Shown here one piece after another: positions 20,220-28,704 of a stretch of 64,000 nucleotides of DNA. This DNA is from Chryseobacterium koreense CCUG 49689 (GTDB lineage: Bacteria > Bacteroidota > Bacteroidia > Flavobacteriales > Weeksellaceae), in assembly GCF_001045435.1 (NCBI RefSeq), contig NZ_LFNG01000006.1:248001-312000 (forward strand). The letters run 5' to 3'. The notes beneath the pieces were generated by a model. The model searched no databases and was not told where the DNA came from. It saw only the letters and a program-made list of their open reading frames with translations. Every line of letters starts with the position of its first letter. The first letter of the stretch is position 1. Both the position numbers and the translations under genes were made by a program.

Positions 20220-20804
20220 TTAAATATTTTTTAATATTTGTTTCACCAATTCTTCCACGGAAAGATCTGGATTTTGCTTCAGGATCCGGTCTGCAATCTT
20301 CTCGCTCATCTTCTTAGGAATTCCCAAAACCTCTAATGCAGATAACGATTCTTCTTTCACTTTATTATCTGCAAATGTAGAAATATTTTCATCGGAAACC
20401 TTGAATTTTTGGACTTTATCACGCAAATCGACGATGATTCTTTCAGCCGTTTTTGTACCGATTCCCTTCACTTTTTGCAAAACCAAACTTCTTCCGGTAA
20501 GGATGGCCGATGAAATTTCTTCCAGCGAAAGTGAAGACAGCATGATGAGGGCGGAAACCGGACCTACTCCGTTAACACTAATTAACAGATTAAACATTTC
20601 TTTTTCCAAAATGGTGTTAAACCCGAAAAGCAAATGTTCATCTTCACGGATAATCTGCTGAATATTCAGAAAGGTTTCTTTTCCCAAAACCAATTTCTCG
20701 CTAGTCTGCAAGCTGATTCCCACAAAATATCCTACTCCATTCACATCGACCACGGCGGAGGTTGGGTTGAGTTGCTGCACAACGCCCTTTAGAGAATAAA
20801 TCAT
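20220..20804 (-). CDS. ruvA: Holliday junction branch migration protein RuvA
   Basis: RuvA binds four-way junctions as a tetramer and loads the RuvB motor during recombination. The 194-residue protein shows the N-terminal OB domain (residues 1-63), two helix-hairpin-helix motifs (VNGVGPVSA at 77-85 and VKGIGTKTA at 112-120) and the C-terminal domain III (about 150-194) that contacts RuvB. It is the promoter-proximal gene of the ruvA-sprA unit. The association is positional; no functional link between RuvA and secretion is implied. Confidence 0.97.
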   Translation of the reverse strand: MIYSLKGVVQQLNPTSAVVDVNGVGYFVGISLQTSEKLVLGKETFLNIQQIIREDEHLLFGFNTILEKEMFNLLISVNGVGPVSALIMLSSLSLEEISSAILTGRSLVLQKVKGIGTKTAERIIVDLRDKVQKFKVSDENISTFADNKVKEESLSALEVLGIPKKMSEKIADRILKQNPDLSVEELVKQILKNI

Positions 20805-20931
20805 TACGGATGGAGTTTAAGATTTGTGTTTTTTAAAATGGGGATAAATATAATATTTTAAAATGAAACCAAAAAAATCAATTTCGATGAAAACCCAATT
20901 CCAGCATAAATTTTACTTTTCCTCTGGCGGA

Positions 20932-23217
20932 TCACATATTTTCACGGCGTTGTGCGTCCAAAACCGCAATCGTTGCCAAATTCACAATTTCATCCACACT
21001 TGCGCGCATCTGTAACACGTGAACCGGCTTTTTCAATCCCATCAGAATGGGTCCGACCACTTGTGCGACTTTCATTCCGCGAATTATTTTGTAGGAAATA
21101 TTGGCACTCTCCAAATTGGGGAAGATAAACACATTTGCCGGCGTAGTTCCCAATTTTGAAAACGGATAATCCGCAAGGTGATCGGAATTCATGGCGAAAT
21201 CCGGCTGAATTTCCCCATCCACAATCATGTTTGGGTATTTCTCGTGAAGAAGGGAGACCGCTTTTGCCACTTTTTTTGATGTATCGGAAATCGCGGCGAA
21301 ATTTTCGAAGGAAAGCATGGCAATCCTTGGTTCGATGGCGAAAGTTTTCACAGTCATTTCCGCCATTTTTGCGATGTTCACCAAATCATCGGCCGTTGGA
21401 TTTTGAATAATTGACGCATCGGCGAAGAAAATCGGTTTCTTTTCCGTGAGAATCATCATCATGGAAGAAATCTTATCCACTCCTTTTTCTTTTTCCACGA
21501 TTTTCAGGATCGGTTTTAAAACCGAAGAATAGTTCTTAGAAAAACCAACGATCAAGGCATCCGTATCACCGTGGTGAAGCATCAGCGGACCGAAATAATC
21601 TCTTTGGCGGACATACCTTTTCGCTTTGTACTCGTTCATTCCTTTTCGCTGGCGCATTTTCCAAAGGGTTTCGCGGTATTTGATACGGTATTCTTCCTGG
21701 TCGTCATCCATTGGATCCACGATTGGAACCTTCAGATCGATTCCGAACTTCTTCATCTGTTCCTTGATGAATTTTTTCTCGCCCAAAAGAATCGGCTGTG
21801 CAATTCCTTCTTCGTACAGAATCTGGGCAGCTTTCAAAACATTGTATTCTTCGGCGTTTCCAAGGGTGACTCTTTTCGGGTTAGATCGTGCCCGGTTTTG
21901 CATCATTCGGATGAGTTTTTCATCGCGACCCATTCTGTCCAAAAGTGCATTTTCATAATCCTCGAAATCCTCAATTGGTTTTCCGGCGATTCCGCTTTCC
22001 ATCGCAGCTTTTGCAACCGCGATAGAAACCTTCGTAATCAGTCGGTTGTCAAAAGGTTTAGGAATAAAGTATTCTCTCCCGAAATTCAATCCCTTTAAGT
22101 TATAAGCCAAAATCACCGCTTCCGGAACAGGTTCTTTCGCCAGATCTGCAATTGCGCGAACCGCTGCCAATTTCATGGCCTCATTGATTGAAGTGGCCTG
22201 AACATCCAGCGCACCTCGGAAAATATATGGAAAACCGAGAACATTATTCACCTGATTAGGATAATCGCTTCTTCCGGTTGCCATGATGGTGTCTGGTCTG
22301 GTTTCCATCGCCAAATTATACTCGATTTCCGGATCTGGATTTGCCAGTCCGAAAACCACCGGATTGTCCGCCATGGATTTCAGCATTTCCGGAGTCATCA
22401 CATTTCCTTTGGAAAGCCCCACAAAAACGTCAGCTCCTTTCAGTGCATCTTCCAGGGTTTCAAGATCGGTTTCTGCGATGAAATCAATTTTTTCCGGGGT
22501 GAGATTTTCTCTTTTATGATTGATGACGCCTTTTGAGTCGCACATCAGGATATTTTCCTTTTTCAGACCGAGCTCGATGTAGAGTTTCGTACACGCGATG
22601 GCGGCAGCTCCTGCGCCGTTCACGACCATTTTCACCTCATCTATTTTTTTGTTGGCAATTTCCAGCGCATTGATCAGCGCAGCCGCAGAAATAATCGCGG
22701 TTCCGTGTTGGTCATCGTGCATCAATGGAATATCGAGTTCGTCTTTCAGGCGCTGTTCGATGTAGAACGCTTCCGGAGCTTTGATGTCTTCCAGGTTGAT
22801 TCCGCCAAAAGTCGGAGCAATTCCTTTTACAATTTCGATGAATTTGTCGGGATCTTTTTCATCGATCTCAATATCGAAAACATTGATGTCGGCGAAGATT
22901 TTGAACAAAAGTCCTTTTCCCTCCATCACGGGCTTTGATGCTTCTGCACCAATATTTCCCAAACCCAGAACTGCGGTTCCGTTTGAAATTACCGCGACCA
23001 AATTCCCTTTTCCAGTATAGTCGTAGACGGTTTTCGGATTTTTTTCAATCTCCAGACAAGGAATTGCCACACCGGGAGAATATGCCAAAGACAGATCTCT
23101 CGCTGTGGAATGGGGTTTAGAAGGAATCACCTCTATTTTTCCTTTAGGTTCTGCTTTATGATAATCCAAAGCGGCTTGGTTAAAGTTTTTTTCGTCTCTT
23201 TTATTTTTGTTGGGCAT
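20932..23217 (-). CDS. maeB: NADP-dependent malic enzyme with phosphotransacetylase-like domain
   Basis: MaeB decarboxylates malate to pyruvate and makes NADPH. The product (761 residues from the ATG at 23217) has an N-terminal malic domain (YSPGVAIPC near residue 50, DQHGTA near 175), a Rossmann NAD(P) domain (VVNGAGAAA near 200) and a C-terminal half resembling phosphate acetyltransferase (about residues 430-760), the hybrid architecture of MaeB. The frame is open 19 codons further to an ATG at 23274, but that extension is not conserved-looking and MPNKNKRDE is the usual beginning. The PTA-like half is thought to be regulatory, through acetyl-CoA, rather than catalytic. Confidence 0.95.
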   Translation of the reverse strand: MPNKNKRDEKNFNQAALDYHKAEPKGKIEVIPSKPHSTARDLSLAYSPGVAIPCLEIEKNPKTVYDYTGKGNLVAVISNGTAVLGLGNIGAEASKPVMEGKGLLFKIFADINVFDIEIDEKDPDKFIEIVKGIAPTFGGINLEDIKAPEAFYIEQRLKDELDIPLMHDDQHGTAIISAAALINALEIANKKIDEVKMVVNGAGAAAIACTKLYIELGLKKENILMCDSKGVINHKRENLTPEKIDFIAETDLETLEDALKGADVFVGLSKGNVMTPEMLKSMADNPVVFGLANPDPEIEYNLAMETRPDTIMATGRSDYPNQVNNVLGFPYIFRGALDVQATSINEAMKLAAVRAIADLAKEPVPEAVILAYNLKGLNFGREYFIPKPFDNRLITKVSIAVAKAAMESGIAGKPIEDFEDYENALLDRMGRDEKLIRMMQNRARSNPKRVTLGNAEEYNVLKAAQILYEEGIAQPILLGEKKFIKEQMKKFGIDLKVPIVDPMDDDQEEYRIKYRETLWKMRQRKGMNEYKAKRYVRQRDYFGPLMLHHGDTDALIVGFSKNYSSVLKPILKIVEKEKGVDKISSMMMILTEKKPIFFADASIIQNPTADDLVNIAKMAEMTVKTFAIEPRIAMLSFENFAAISDTSKKVAKAVSLLHEKYPNMIVDGEIQPDFAMNSDHLADYPFSKLGTTPANVFIFPNLESANISYKIIRGMKVAQVVGPILMGLKKPVHVLQMRASVDEIVNLATIAVLDAQRRENM

Positions 23218-23387
23218 AGGACTTTGGTTTAAAGTATTAGAAAAACATTTTGAGTTCCAAAAGAATGGACTCAAAATTCTGATTGTGATTTTGAAAATTC
23301 AAAATTGCGGATGCAAAGTTCGGAAATTGAAACGAATTACTATTCGCCACATGGTAGAGATTTTCAAAAACACTGAAAAATTAAGGG

Positions 23388-24248
23388 TTAATCCAGATTC
23401 AGGATGTATTTTTTGTGATAATCCACCAAACTTTCAATGGGTTTCTGCACGATGTTTCCAACCGTGAGATTTAATTCTGCTGCAGCTGCACGAATAAAAT
23501 CCTCATAGTAAAACGCAATGGAGCCGATGAAATTGATTTCGGCCTCTCTTGCTTCATCATAAGGCAAAACCTGGTAATCGAGAAAATTCTTCATCTCGTC
23601 GAAAAGCATGTTCTGAAAATACGGATGACTTTTATGCTGCACTACAAATCGGTTGAAATCTGCTAAATAAGCGTTCGCTCTGGGATTATGATACATGTTT
23701 TTAATGGCATCTTCAATGGTGAGGTTGTATTTTTCCACGAAAGCATGATGCAAATCTGAAGGAAGTTTTTTCATGAAATACCTCCGCAGAAGCAGCTTCC
23801 CGATTGCGCTTCCACTCCCTTCGTCACCGATTAAAAACCCGAGCGAGGGCAACTCTCGTTTTACGGTTTTTCCATCGAAATAGCAGGAATTGGAACCTGT
23901 GCCGAGAATGCAGACAATCGCCGGTTTTCCGTTATAAGCCGCATAAGCCGCCGCAGTAAGATCTTCTTTCACCGTGATTTCAGCGTTTTTAAAAACTTTC
24001 TGAAACTCATTTTCCACCAAAGCTACATTTTCAGGAACGCCACAACCAGATCCGTAAAAAAACACCTTTTGCAAAGAATCCCTGATCGAAAGCAGATTAT
24101 TGTTTTTCTCGATTTCGGGAACGATCATTTCAGCGTCTATGATATTGGGATTAAAGCCGATGGTTTCCGTTTTCAGGAAAATCTTCCCGAACTTGTCCAG
24201 AATCACCCAGTCGCATTTTGTGGAGCCGCCGTCAACAATGGCAATCAT
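23388..24248 (-). CDS. BadF/BadG/BcrA/BcrD ATPase family, N-acetylglucosamine kinase-like
   Basis: This 286-residue ASKHA-fold kinase has the phosphate-1 loop IVDGGSTKCDW at residues 3-13, the phosphate-2 loop ILGTGSNS near 115 and the adenosine motif GDEGSGSAIG near 142. Family members phosphorylate GlcNAc or related sugars in the cytoplasm, feeding amino-sugar recycling. The short length and the absence of the Fe-S ligands of BadF activators favour the sugar-kinase subgroup. It is separated by over 100 nt from its neighbours, and the substrate is not provable here. Confidence 0.8.
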   Translation of the reverse strand: MIAIVDGGSTKCDWVILDKFGKIFLKTETIGFNPNIIDAEMIVPEIEKNNNLLSIRDSLQKVFFYGSGCGVPENVALVENEFQKVFKNAEITVKEDLTAAAYAAYNGKPAIVCILGTGSNSCYFDGKTVKRELPSLGFLIGDEGSGSAIGKLLLRRYFMKKLPSDLHHAFVEKYNLTIEDAIKNMYHNPRANAYLADFNRFVVQHKSHPYFQNMLFDEMKNFLDYQVLPYDEAREAEINFIGSIAFYYEDFIRAAAAELNLTVGNIVQKPIESLVDYHKKYILNLD

Positions 24249-24302
24249 ACAGTAAAGTTTAATCTGCTAAAATATTAATTTAATTTCAAAAATGGATTTG
24301 AA

Positions 24303-24330
24303 ATAAAAAAAACAGTTCAAAATGAACTGC
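24303..24330 (-). terminator. Rho-independent terminator of the nifU-like gene
   Basis: Perfect minus-strand stem CAGTTCA/TGAACTG with loop TTT and eight T, 23 nt beyond the stop at 24353. Confidence 0.9.
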
Positions 24331-24352
24331 CTTTCTTTATAGTAGCGGAAGT

Positions 24353-24598
24353 TTATTCAACATTCAGAACCTCAACAATTTCCGGAACGAACTGCTTAAT
24401 GGTGTTTTCCACCCCTAACCTCATCGTGGAGAAACTCATGGGGCAACCGTTGCAATTCCCGACCAGTTTTACAAAAACCGTTTTTCCCTTTACATCCACC
24501 AGTTCAATATCTCCACCATCTTTGTTCAAAAATGGTCGGATACTTTCCAGTGCATCCAAAACCTTCGTTACGGTTTCTTCGTATTTTATATTTTTCAT
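24353..24598 (-). CDS. NifU C-terminal domain (Nfu-type) Fe-S scaffold or carrier
   Basis: The product of 81 residues (ATG at 24598) is essentially one NifU-like domain. The CxxC pair at C49 and C52 (GNCNGCPMS) would bridge a [4Fe-4S] cluster between two subunits for delivery to apo-proteins. An ATG 48 nt upstream would add 16 residues that do not resemble the family, and the chosen ATG follows a purine-rich AAAGAA stretch. It is about 100 nt downstream of the Mrp/ApbC gene in the same orientation, so the two probably form an Fe-S maturation operon ending at the terminator at 24303-24330. Confidence 0.9.
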   Translation of the reverse strand: MKNIKYEETVTKVLDALESIRPFLNKDGGDIELVDVKGKTVFVKLVGNCNGCPMSFSTMRLGVENTIKQFVPEIVEVLNVE

Positions 24599-24701
24599 AA
24601 TTCTTTCTTTTTTTTCGAGATACAAGCTTCCGGATACATCTTCCATCTATCGGTTCCCTAAACCTCTATTCCATTCACTCCTCCAATCGCCAACGCTGCC
24701 A

Positions 24702-25805
24702 CTATTTCTTCGGCGAACATCCGGCCATGGTGGTAATCTTCACCGCTTCAGTTGGAGGCAGGTTTTTATTTCTTTCCACCAAACTTTCGATCATATTTTG
24801 AGTGGTTTTGGTGTAGATTTCGGCAATCTTTGATCCATCCTGCAATGCTGCAGGGCGGCCCACATCACCCGATTCACGGATGCTTTGGATTAATGGGATT
24901 TCGCCCAGAACCGGGATTCCCAAATCTTCCGCAAGAAATTGAGCTCCCTGATTTCCGAAGATATAATATTTATGGTCCGGTAATTCTTCCGGAGTGAAAT
25001 ATGCCATATTTTCTATCAGCCCCAAAACCGGGATATTGATACTGTCCATGGTAAACATTGCGATTCCTTTTCTTACATCGGCTAATGCGATATGTTGCGG
25101 TGTTGAGACAATTACCGCTCCAGTGACGGGAACTTCTTGAACGATGGATAAATGGATGTCTCCTGTTCCCGGAGGAAGGTCGATCAAAAGAAAGTCCAGC
25201 TCACCCCAATGTGCATCTCTGATCATCTGATTCAATGCTTTTGAAGCCATTGGTCCACGCCAAACTACGGCCTGATTTGCACCGGAGAAATACCCTATCG
25301 AAAGCATTTTCACGCCGTAATTCTCAATGGGTTTCATCAGGTTTTTTCCATCTACTTCTATGGATAATGGTTTGTCGCCGAAAGTATCCAGCATGGTCGG
25401 AATGGATGGCCCATAAATATCGGCGTCTAAAACGCCAACTTTGAATCCCATTTTAGCCAAAGTGACCGCGATATTGGTGGTAACAGTAGATTTCCCAACA
25501 CCTCCTTTACCGGAAGCGATGGCGATAATATTCTGAATACCGGGGATTTGCTTCCCTTTAATTTGATTTTGCTGAACTTCGGTTGGTTCTGGAGAAGCGA
25601 TTTTCAATTTCAAGACCACCTCTTCACCGAACTCTGTTGCAAACGCCTGCTTCATGGCCACTTCCAACTTCTTCTTTTCGTGCATTGCGGGTGAATGTGC
25701 GGTCATATCGATATACACGTCGTTTCCCATCACCTGGAAATTGTGAACCAAATCGTCCACTTCTATCTCTTTCAGGAAATCCTGAACTTTTGCTTTCGTC
25801 AACAT
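24702..25805 (-). CDS. apbC: Mrp/ApbC-family iron-sulfur carrier ATPase
   Basis: This 367-residue P-loop ATPase has an N-terminal MIP18/DUF59-like domain (residues 1-75) followed by the ParA-like NTPase core with Walker A GKGGVGKST at 99-107 and the ID.PPGTGD switch region near 210. Mrp/ApbC proteins transfer [4Fe-4S] clusters. The CxxC often found in this family is not visible here (the corresponding region reads FTPEELPDHKYYIFG), which seems usual in Bacteroidota. A TAAATTTG -7 box sits on the minus strand at 25830-25837. It is upstream of the Nfu-type gene in the same probable operon. Confidence 0.93.
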   Translation of the reverse strand: MLTKAKVQDFLKEIEVDDLVHNFQVMGNDVYIDMTAHSPAMHEKKKLEVAMKQAFATEFGEEVVLKLKIASPEPTEVQQNQIKGKQIPGIQNIIAIASGKGGVGKSTVTTNIAVTLAKMGFKVGVLDADIYGPSIPTMLDTFGDKPLSIEVDGKNLMKPIENYGVKMLSIGYFSGANQAVVWRGPMASKALNQMIRDAHWGELDFLLIDLPPGTGDIHLSIVQEVPVTGAVIVSTPQHIALADVRKGIAMFTMDSINIPVLGLIENMAYFTPEELPDHKYYIFGNQGAQFLAEDLGIPVLGEIPLIQSIRESGDVGRPAALQDGSKIAEIYTKTTQNMIESLVERNKNLPPTEAVKITTMAGCSPKK

Positions 25806-25890
25806 AATTTTCTTCTAAAAATTGAGTGACAAATTTAGGCAAATTTTTTCTTATTTAGAATGAATAAAATCTATGACTTTTGTCTTTCAA

Positions 25891-25920
25891 ATAAAATGAC
25901 CGCCTTTTCAGCAGTCATTA
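25891..25920 (-). terminator. Rho-independent terminator of the symporter gene
   Basis: Minus-strand stem ATGACTGC/GCGGTCAT (one T-G pair), loop TGAAAAG, then a T-rich tail TTTTATTT, about 30 nt after the stop at 25949. Confidence 0.8.
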
Positions 25921-25948
25921 TAATATTTTATTTAAAGTAAATTTGATT

Positions 25949-27199
25949 TTACAGTTCGCCGCCGTGATTATCAAGTTGCCCCTCCCATTTGGAGACGGCA
26001 GAAGTGGCCAACGCATTTCCGAGAACATTGGTCATGCTTCTTCCCATATCGCAGAAATGGTCGATCGGGAGGATCAATGCGATTCCTTCGGGCGGAATCC
26101 CAAACATGGTACAGGTTGCGACAATGATGACCAGACTCGCTCTTGGCACTCCGGCGATTCCTTTGGAAGTCAACATTAAAACCAAAAGCATTGTGATTTG
26201 TTGGCCGATGGTCATGTCGATTCCATAAATCTGGGCAATGAAGATCGCTGCGAAAGTCATATACATCATACTTCCGTCTAAGTTGAAGGAATATCCTAAA
26301 GGCAAAATGAACGACACCACCCTATTGTTACAGCCAAATCGCTCTAGTTCCTCCACCAGTTTCGGGAATACCGCTTCTGAACTCGTGGTGGAAAATGCGA
26401 TGAGTAAAGGTTCTTTGATTCTGCGGAACAATTCAAATAGTCTGTTTCCGAGGATGAAATATCCCACGATGCAAAGCACTAACCACAAAACACCCAGTGC
26501 GAAAAAGAAATCCCGGAGATAAATGGCATAAACCTTAAAAATTTGAAATCCGTTTGTGGCAACCACTGCGGCAATTGCGCCCAGAACTCCCAATGGTGCA
26601 ACCCACATGATGTAACCCACCATTTTCAGGATGGCGTGTGCACAAATATCAAACGCTTTGATGATGGGCTTGGTGTATTCTTCGCCCATATTTGCTAGAG
26701 CGATTCCGAACATGATTGAAAAAACCACAATCTGCAAGACTTCATTTGTGGCGAATGCCTCGAAAATACTTTTCGGGAAAATATGCTTTACGAAATCATC
26801 CATTGAAAATCCCTTGCTGGACTTGATCAAATCTTCTGCTGAAGAATGGTCCTGAATCGGAAGTTGCGTGACATGTCCCGGTTCCAGCCAGTTTACAAAA
26901 ATCAACCCGATGAACAGTGAAACCAGTGATGCGGAAATAAACCAGAGCATCGCTTTTGTACCCACTCTTCCGATCATGCGCATATCGCTCATTTTGGCAA
27001 TCCCCACTACCAGTGTCGTGAAAACCAGCGGCGCGATAATCATCTGAACCAATCTGATGAAAACGGTTCCCAAAAGTTTGATGTTTTTCGAGAAAGAATC
27101 TATGCTTTCAGGATATTGCGTGTGCACCACTCCGCCCATGATCACGCCCAGAATCAAACCGATGACAATGGCGATGAAGAGTTTGTTTTGACCTTTCAT
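25949..27199 (-). CDS. Dicarboxylate/amino acid:cation symporter (DAACS family)
   Basis: This inner-membrane protein of 416 residues has eight or so hydrophobic segments and re-entrant loops of the GltP/DctA fold. Diagnostic motifs are the serine-rich FSTTSSEAVFPK (hairpin 1, near residue 280), the NLDGSMMY unwound helix and the SKGIAGVPRAS hairpin 2. It imports C4-dicarboxylates, glutamate or aspartate with H+ or Na+. The ATG at 27199 is preferred; a TTG at 27220 would add seven residues. A perfect TATATTTG -7 box lies upstream on the minus strand (27227-27234). Confidence 0.93.
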   Translation of the reverse strand: MKGQNKLFIAIVIGLILGVIMGGVVHTQYPESIDSFSKNIKLLGTVFIRLVQMIIAPLVFTTLVVGIAKMSDMRMIGRVGTKAMLWFISASLVSLFIGLIFVNWLEPGHVTQLPIQDHSSAEDLIKSSKGFSMDDFVKHIFPKSIFEAFATNEVLQIVVFSIMFGIALANMGEEYTKPIIKAFDICAHAILKMVGYIMWVAPLGVLGAIAAVVATNGFQIFKVYAIYLRDFFFALGVLWLVLCIVGYFILGNRLFELFRRIKEPLLIAFSTTSSEAVFPKLVEELERFGCNNRVVSFILPLGYSFNLDGSMMYMTFAAIFIAQIYGIDMTIGQQITMLLVLMLTSKGIAGVPRASLVIIVATCTMFGIPPEGIALILPIDHFCDMGRSMTNVLGNALATSAVSKWEGQLDNHGGEL

Positions 27200-27350
27200 T
27201 TGTTTTGATTTATTTTTCAAAGGTTACAAATATAGATTTTTTTTGGTTGGGTGGAAATTGCGCTTTGCATGATTTTTGGCAGCGGAGTGCGGGAATCCTG
27301 CGAAAAGAAGGGTGGTTTTCCATTGTTCAGGATGTTTTTGGGAACATGCG

Positions 27351-27495
27351 GAATCCCGGACAAGCGATAGTAACGGAAATCCTTTTTGTTTTTTGGCATG
27401 GGGAACTGCTGGGGAAAAACAAAAAGATTGCAGTGGATAGCGCGGTCCCGAAAATTTTTGGGTTGGATGTGGCGTGGCGAAATTTTTCGGGATGG
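27351..27495. ncRNA. Candidate structured RNA or repeat element, no protein coding
   Basis: The 378-bp gap between the symporter start and the SH3/BON gene is G-rich on the plus strand and can fold extensively. An outer helix GGACAAGCG/CGCGGTCC (27358-27366 with 27441-27448) encloses a near-symmetrical internal loop and then a long A/T helix (27378-27394 with 27413-27429). A second hairpin follows, TCCCGAAAA with TTTTCGGGA (27446-27492). Short open frames cross it on both strands but resemble no protein. From memory, the motif with GGAAATCC on one side and GTGGATAGCG on the other recurs in flavobacterial genomes, but I cannot verify that here. Strand and function are unknown; Rfam Flavo-1 is one family to test. 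Confidence 0.4.
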
Positions 27496-27549
27496 CCCCA
27501 AAAAAAATTTCACGAGGAAGATGATCGGGTGTAATGAATTTTGGGGAAA

Positions 27550-27577
27550 CAAAAAAACCCCTGGAAATGCAGAGGTT
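27550..27577 (-). terminator. Rho-independent terminator of the BON operon
   Basis: Minus-strand stem AACCTCTG/CAGGGGTT with loop CATTTC and seven T, 22 nt past the stop at 27599. Confidence 0.88.
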
Positions 27578-27598
27578 TGATTTGGATTTTGTTTTAGA

Positions 27599-28018
27599 TT
27601 ATGCCTGCAAATATCTGGCGTAAGCATAGCCTTCTGTTCCTGAAGCGGTTTTCACCTTCCACCAGTCGTCAGAAGTTTGTTCTACCAAGGTTACGTTTTC
27701 ACCTTTTGCGGCTTTTCCTATGATCGCGGCTTCGGTGGATGGTTCCTGTCTGATGTTGAGGTTGGAATCTTCGGTAGCCACGGTTAATGAGGTGCCGGCT
27801 GCCAATCCGGAAACCTGCACATCTACATTGATATCAGAAGCGGTATAGGTGGAATCAATTGCTCCCAATGCGTTCCAAACGGCATCTTTGGCCGCGGAAT
27901 TGGCTGCATTCCCGGACACGTAAAGAATCCCGTTTTGTTCGGTAACCTGCAGGTTCGAAATTCCTGCAGATTGCGCTGCGGAGATTACTCCGGCGTATTT
28001 ATCTTGTAATGCACTCAT
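27599..28018 (-). CDS. BON-like and bacterial SH3 domain protein
   Basis: This 139-residue protein has no signal peptide. Residues about 1-70 resemble a BON/YgaU-like alpha-beta domain (LQVTEQNGILYVSGNAAN) and residues about 78-139 are a bacterial SH3 domain (LNIRQEPSTEAAIIGKA, then WWKVKTASGTEGYAYARYL). BON domains bind phospholipid or carbohydrate and SH3b domains bind peptides or cell wall, so an envelope-stress role is plausible though without a secretion signal. It lies 6 nt after the BON lipoprotein gene and shares its transcript and terminator. Confidence 0.8.
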   Translation of the reverse strand: MSALQDKYAGVISAAQSAGISNLQVTEQNGILYVSGNAANSAAKDAVWNALGAIDSTYTASDINVDVQVSGLAAGTSLTVATEDSNLNIRQEPSTEAAIIGKAAKGENVTLVEQTSDDWWKVKTASGTEGYAYARYLQA

Positions 28019-28024
28019 CTTAAA

Positions 28025-28501
28025 TTATTTTACGGTGTAATTGTAATTGACTTTTCCTGCTTTCAAAGCATCTACAGACATTTTGATCTTTTTTGCCTGT
28101 TCTGGAGAAACGTTTCCGGTAAGGGTAAGTTCTCCATTCACCACTTCCACTTTCACTGAAGGGAAATCTTTCACGGCATCAGCCACTTTTTGCTGAACTT
28201 CGGGATCCACAGCGGAAACGGTTTCTACCACTGGAGGAGCGATGGTTGCCATGTCCATCACGTCTTTAATTCCCGGAATTGCTTTTAGGGAGGCGATCAT
28301 CGCATCTTTTGAAGCTTCGTCCGCGAAAGTTCCGCTCAAATGTGCAGTTCCGTCTTTCACTTCCACGGAAGCACTCGGATTAGAAGTTACTACAGTGGTT
28401 GCCGTGGTTTGAAGTTCGGCATCGGAAATTTTTTTCTTACAGGCAATTGTACCGAATGACACAGCCAGTGCCAAAACTGCCATAGCGAGTGTTTTTTTCA
28501 T
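28025..28501 (-). CDS. Double BON domain lipoprotein
   Basis: From the ATG at 28501 the product has 158 residues, with a lipoprotein signal (MKKTLAMAVLALAV, then TIACKKK, lipidated Cys near residue 21) and two BON domains (about 30-85 and 95-158). BON lipoproteins of the OsmY/DolP kind stabilise the envelope against osmotic or membrane stress. The frame is open 37 codons upstream, but the lipobox fixes the start at 28501. It is the first gene of the BON pair. A promoter candidate lies at 28538-28564. Confidence 0.85.
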   Translation of the reverse strand: MKKTLAMAVLALAVSFGTIACKKKISDAELQTTATTVVTSNPSASVEVKDGTAHLSGTFADEASKDAMIASLKAIPGIKDVMDMATIAPPVVETVSAVDPEVQQKVADAVKDFPSVKVEVVNGELTLTGNVSPEQAKKIKMSVDALKAGKVNYNYTVK

Positions 28502-28537
28502 AGTTGGATTATTTAATGTTAATAAAAAACTTATGCT

Positions 28538-28564
28538 CAAATTTAGCAATAATTTATGTGCCAA
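28538..28564 (-). promoter_or_regulatory. Promoter of the BON operon (TTG-N16-TAAATTTG)
   Basis: The minus strand carries TAAATTTG at 28538-28545, a perfect TAnnTTTG box, with TTG 16 nt upstream. The spacer is 1 nt under the usual 17-23, so the -33 assignment is less sure. The leader to the ATG would be about 30 nt. Confidence 0.5.
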
Positions 28565-28704
28565 TTTGGTAAAAAAATATAAATTTTTCTTAAAGTATCT
28601 GAAAAATTCCAACTAATTTGGGGATTTCGAAATGGTTTTCTTTTAAAGATCAATCGAAAAAAACCGCGCTGAAATTACTCGTCCGACCAGATTTTGCGAG
28701 GTAA

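Noticed and set aside
23218-23274. N-terminal extension of malic enzyme by 19 codons
   Set aside because: The extra residues do not look like the family; the ATG at 23217 matches the usual N-terminus.
27205-27534. Overlapping open frames on both strands next to the symporter
   Set aside because: Neither resembles a protein; the segment is better explained by a foldable non-coding element.
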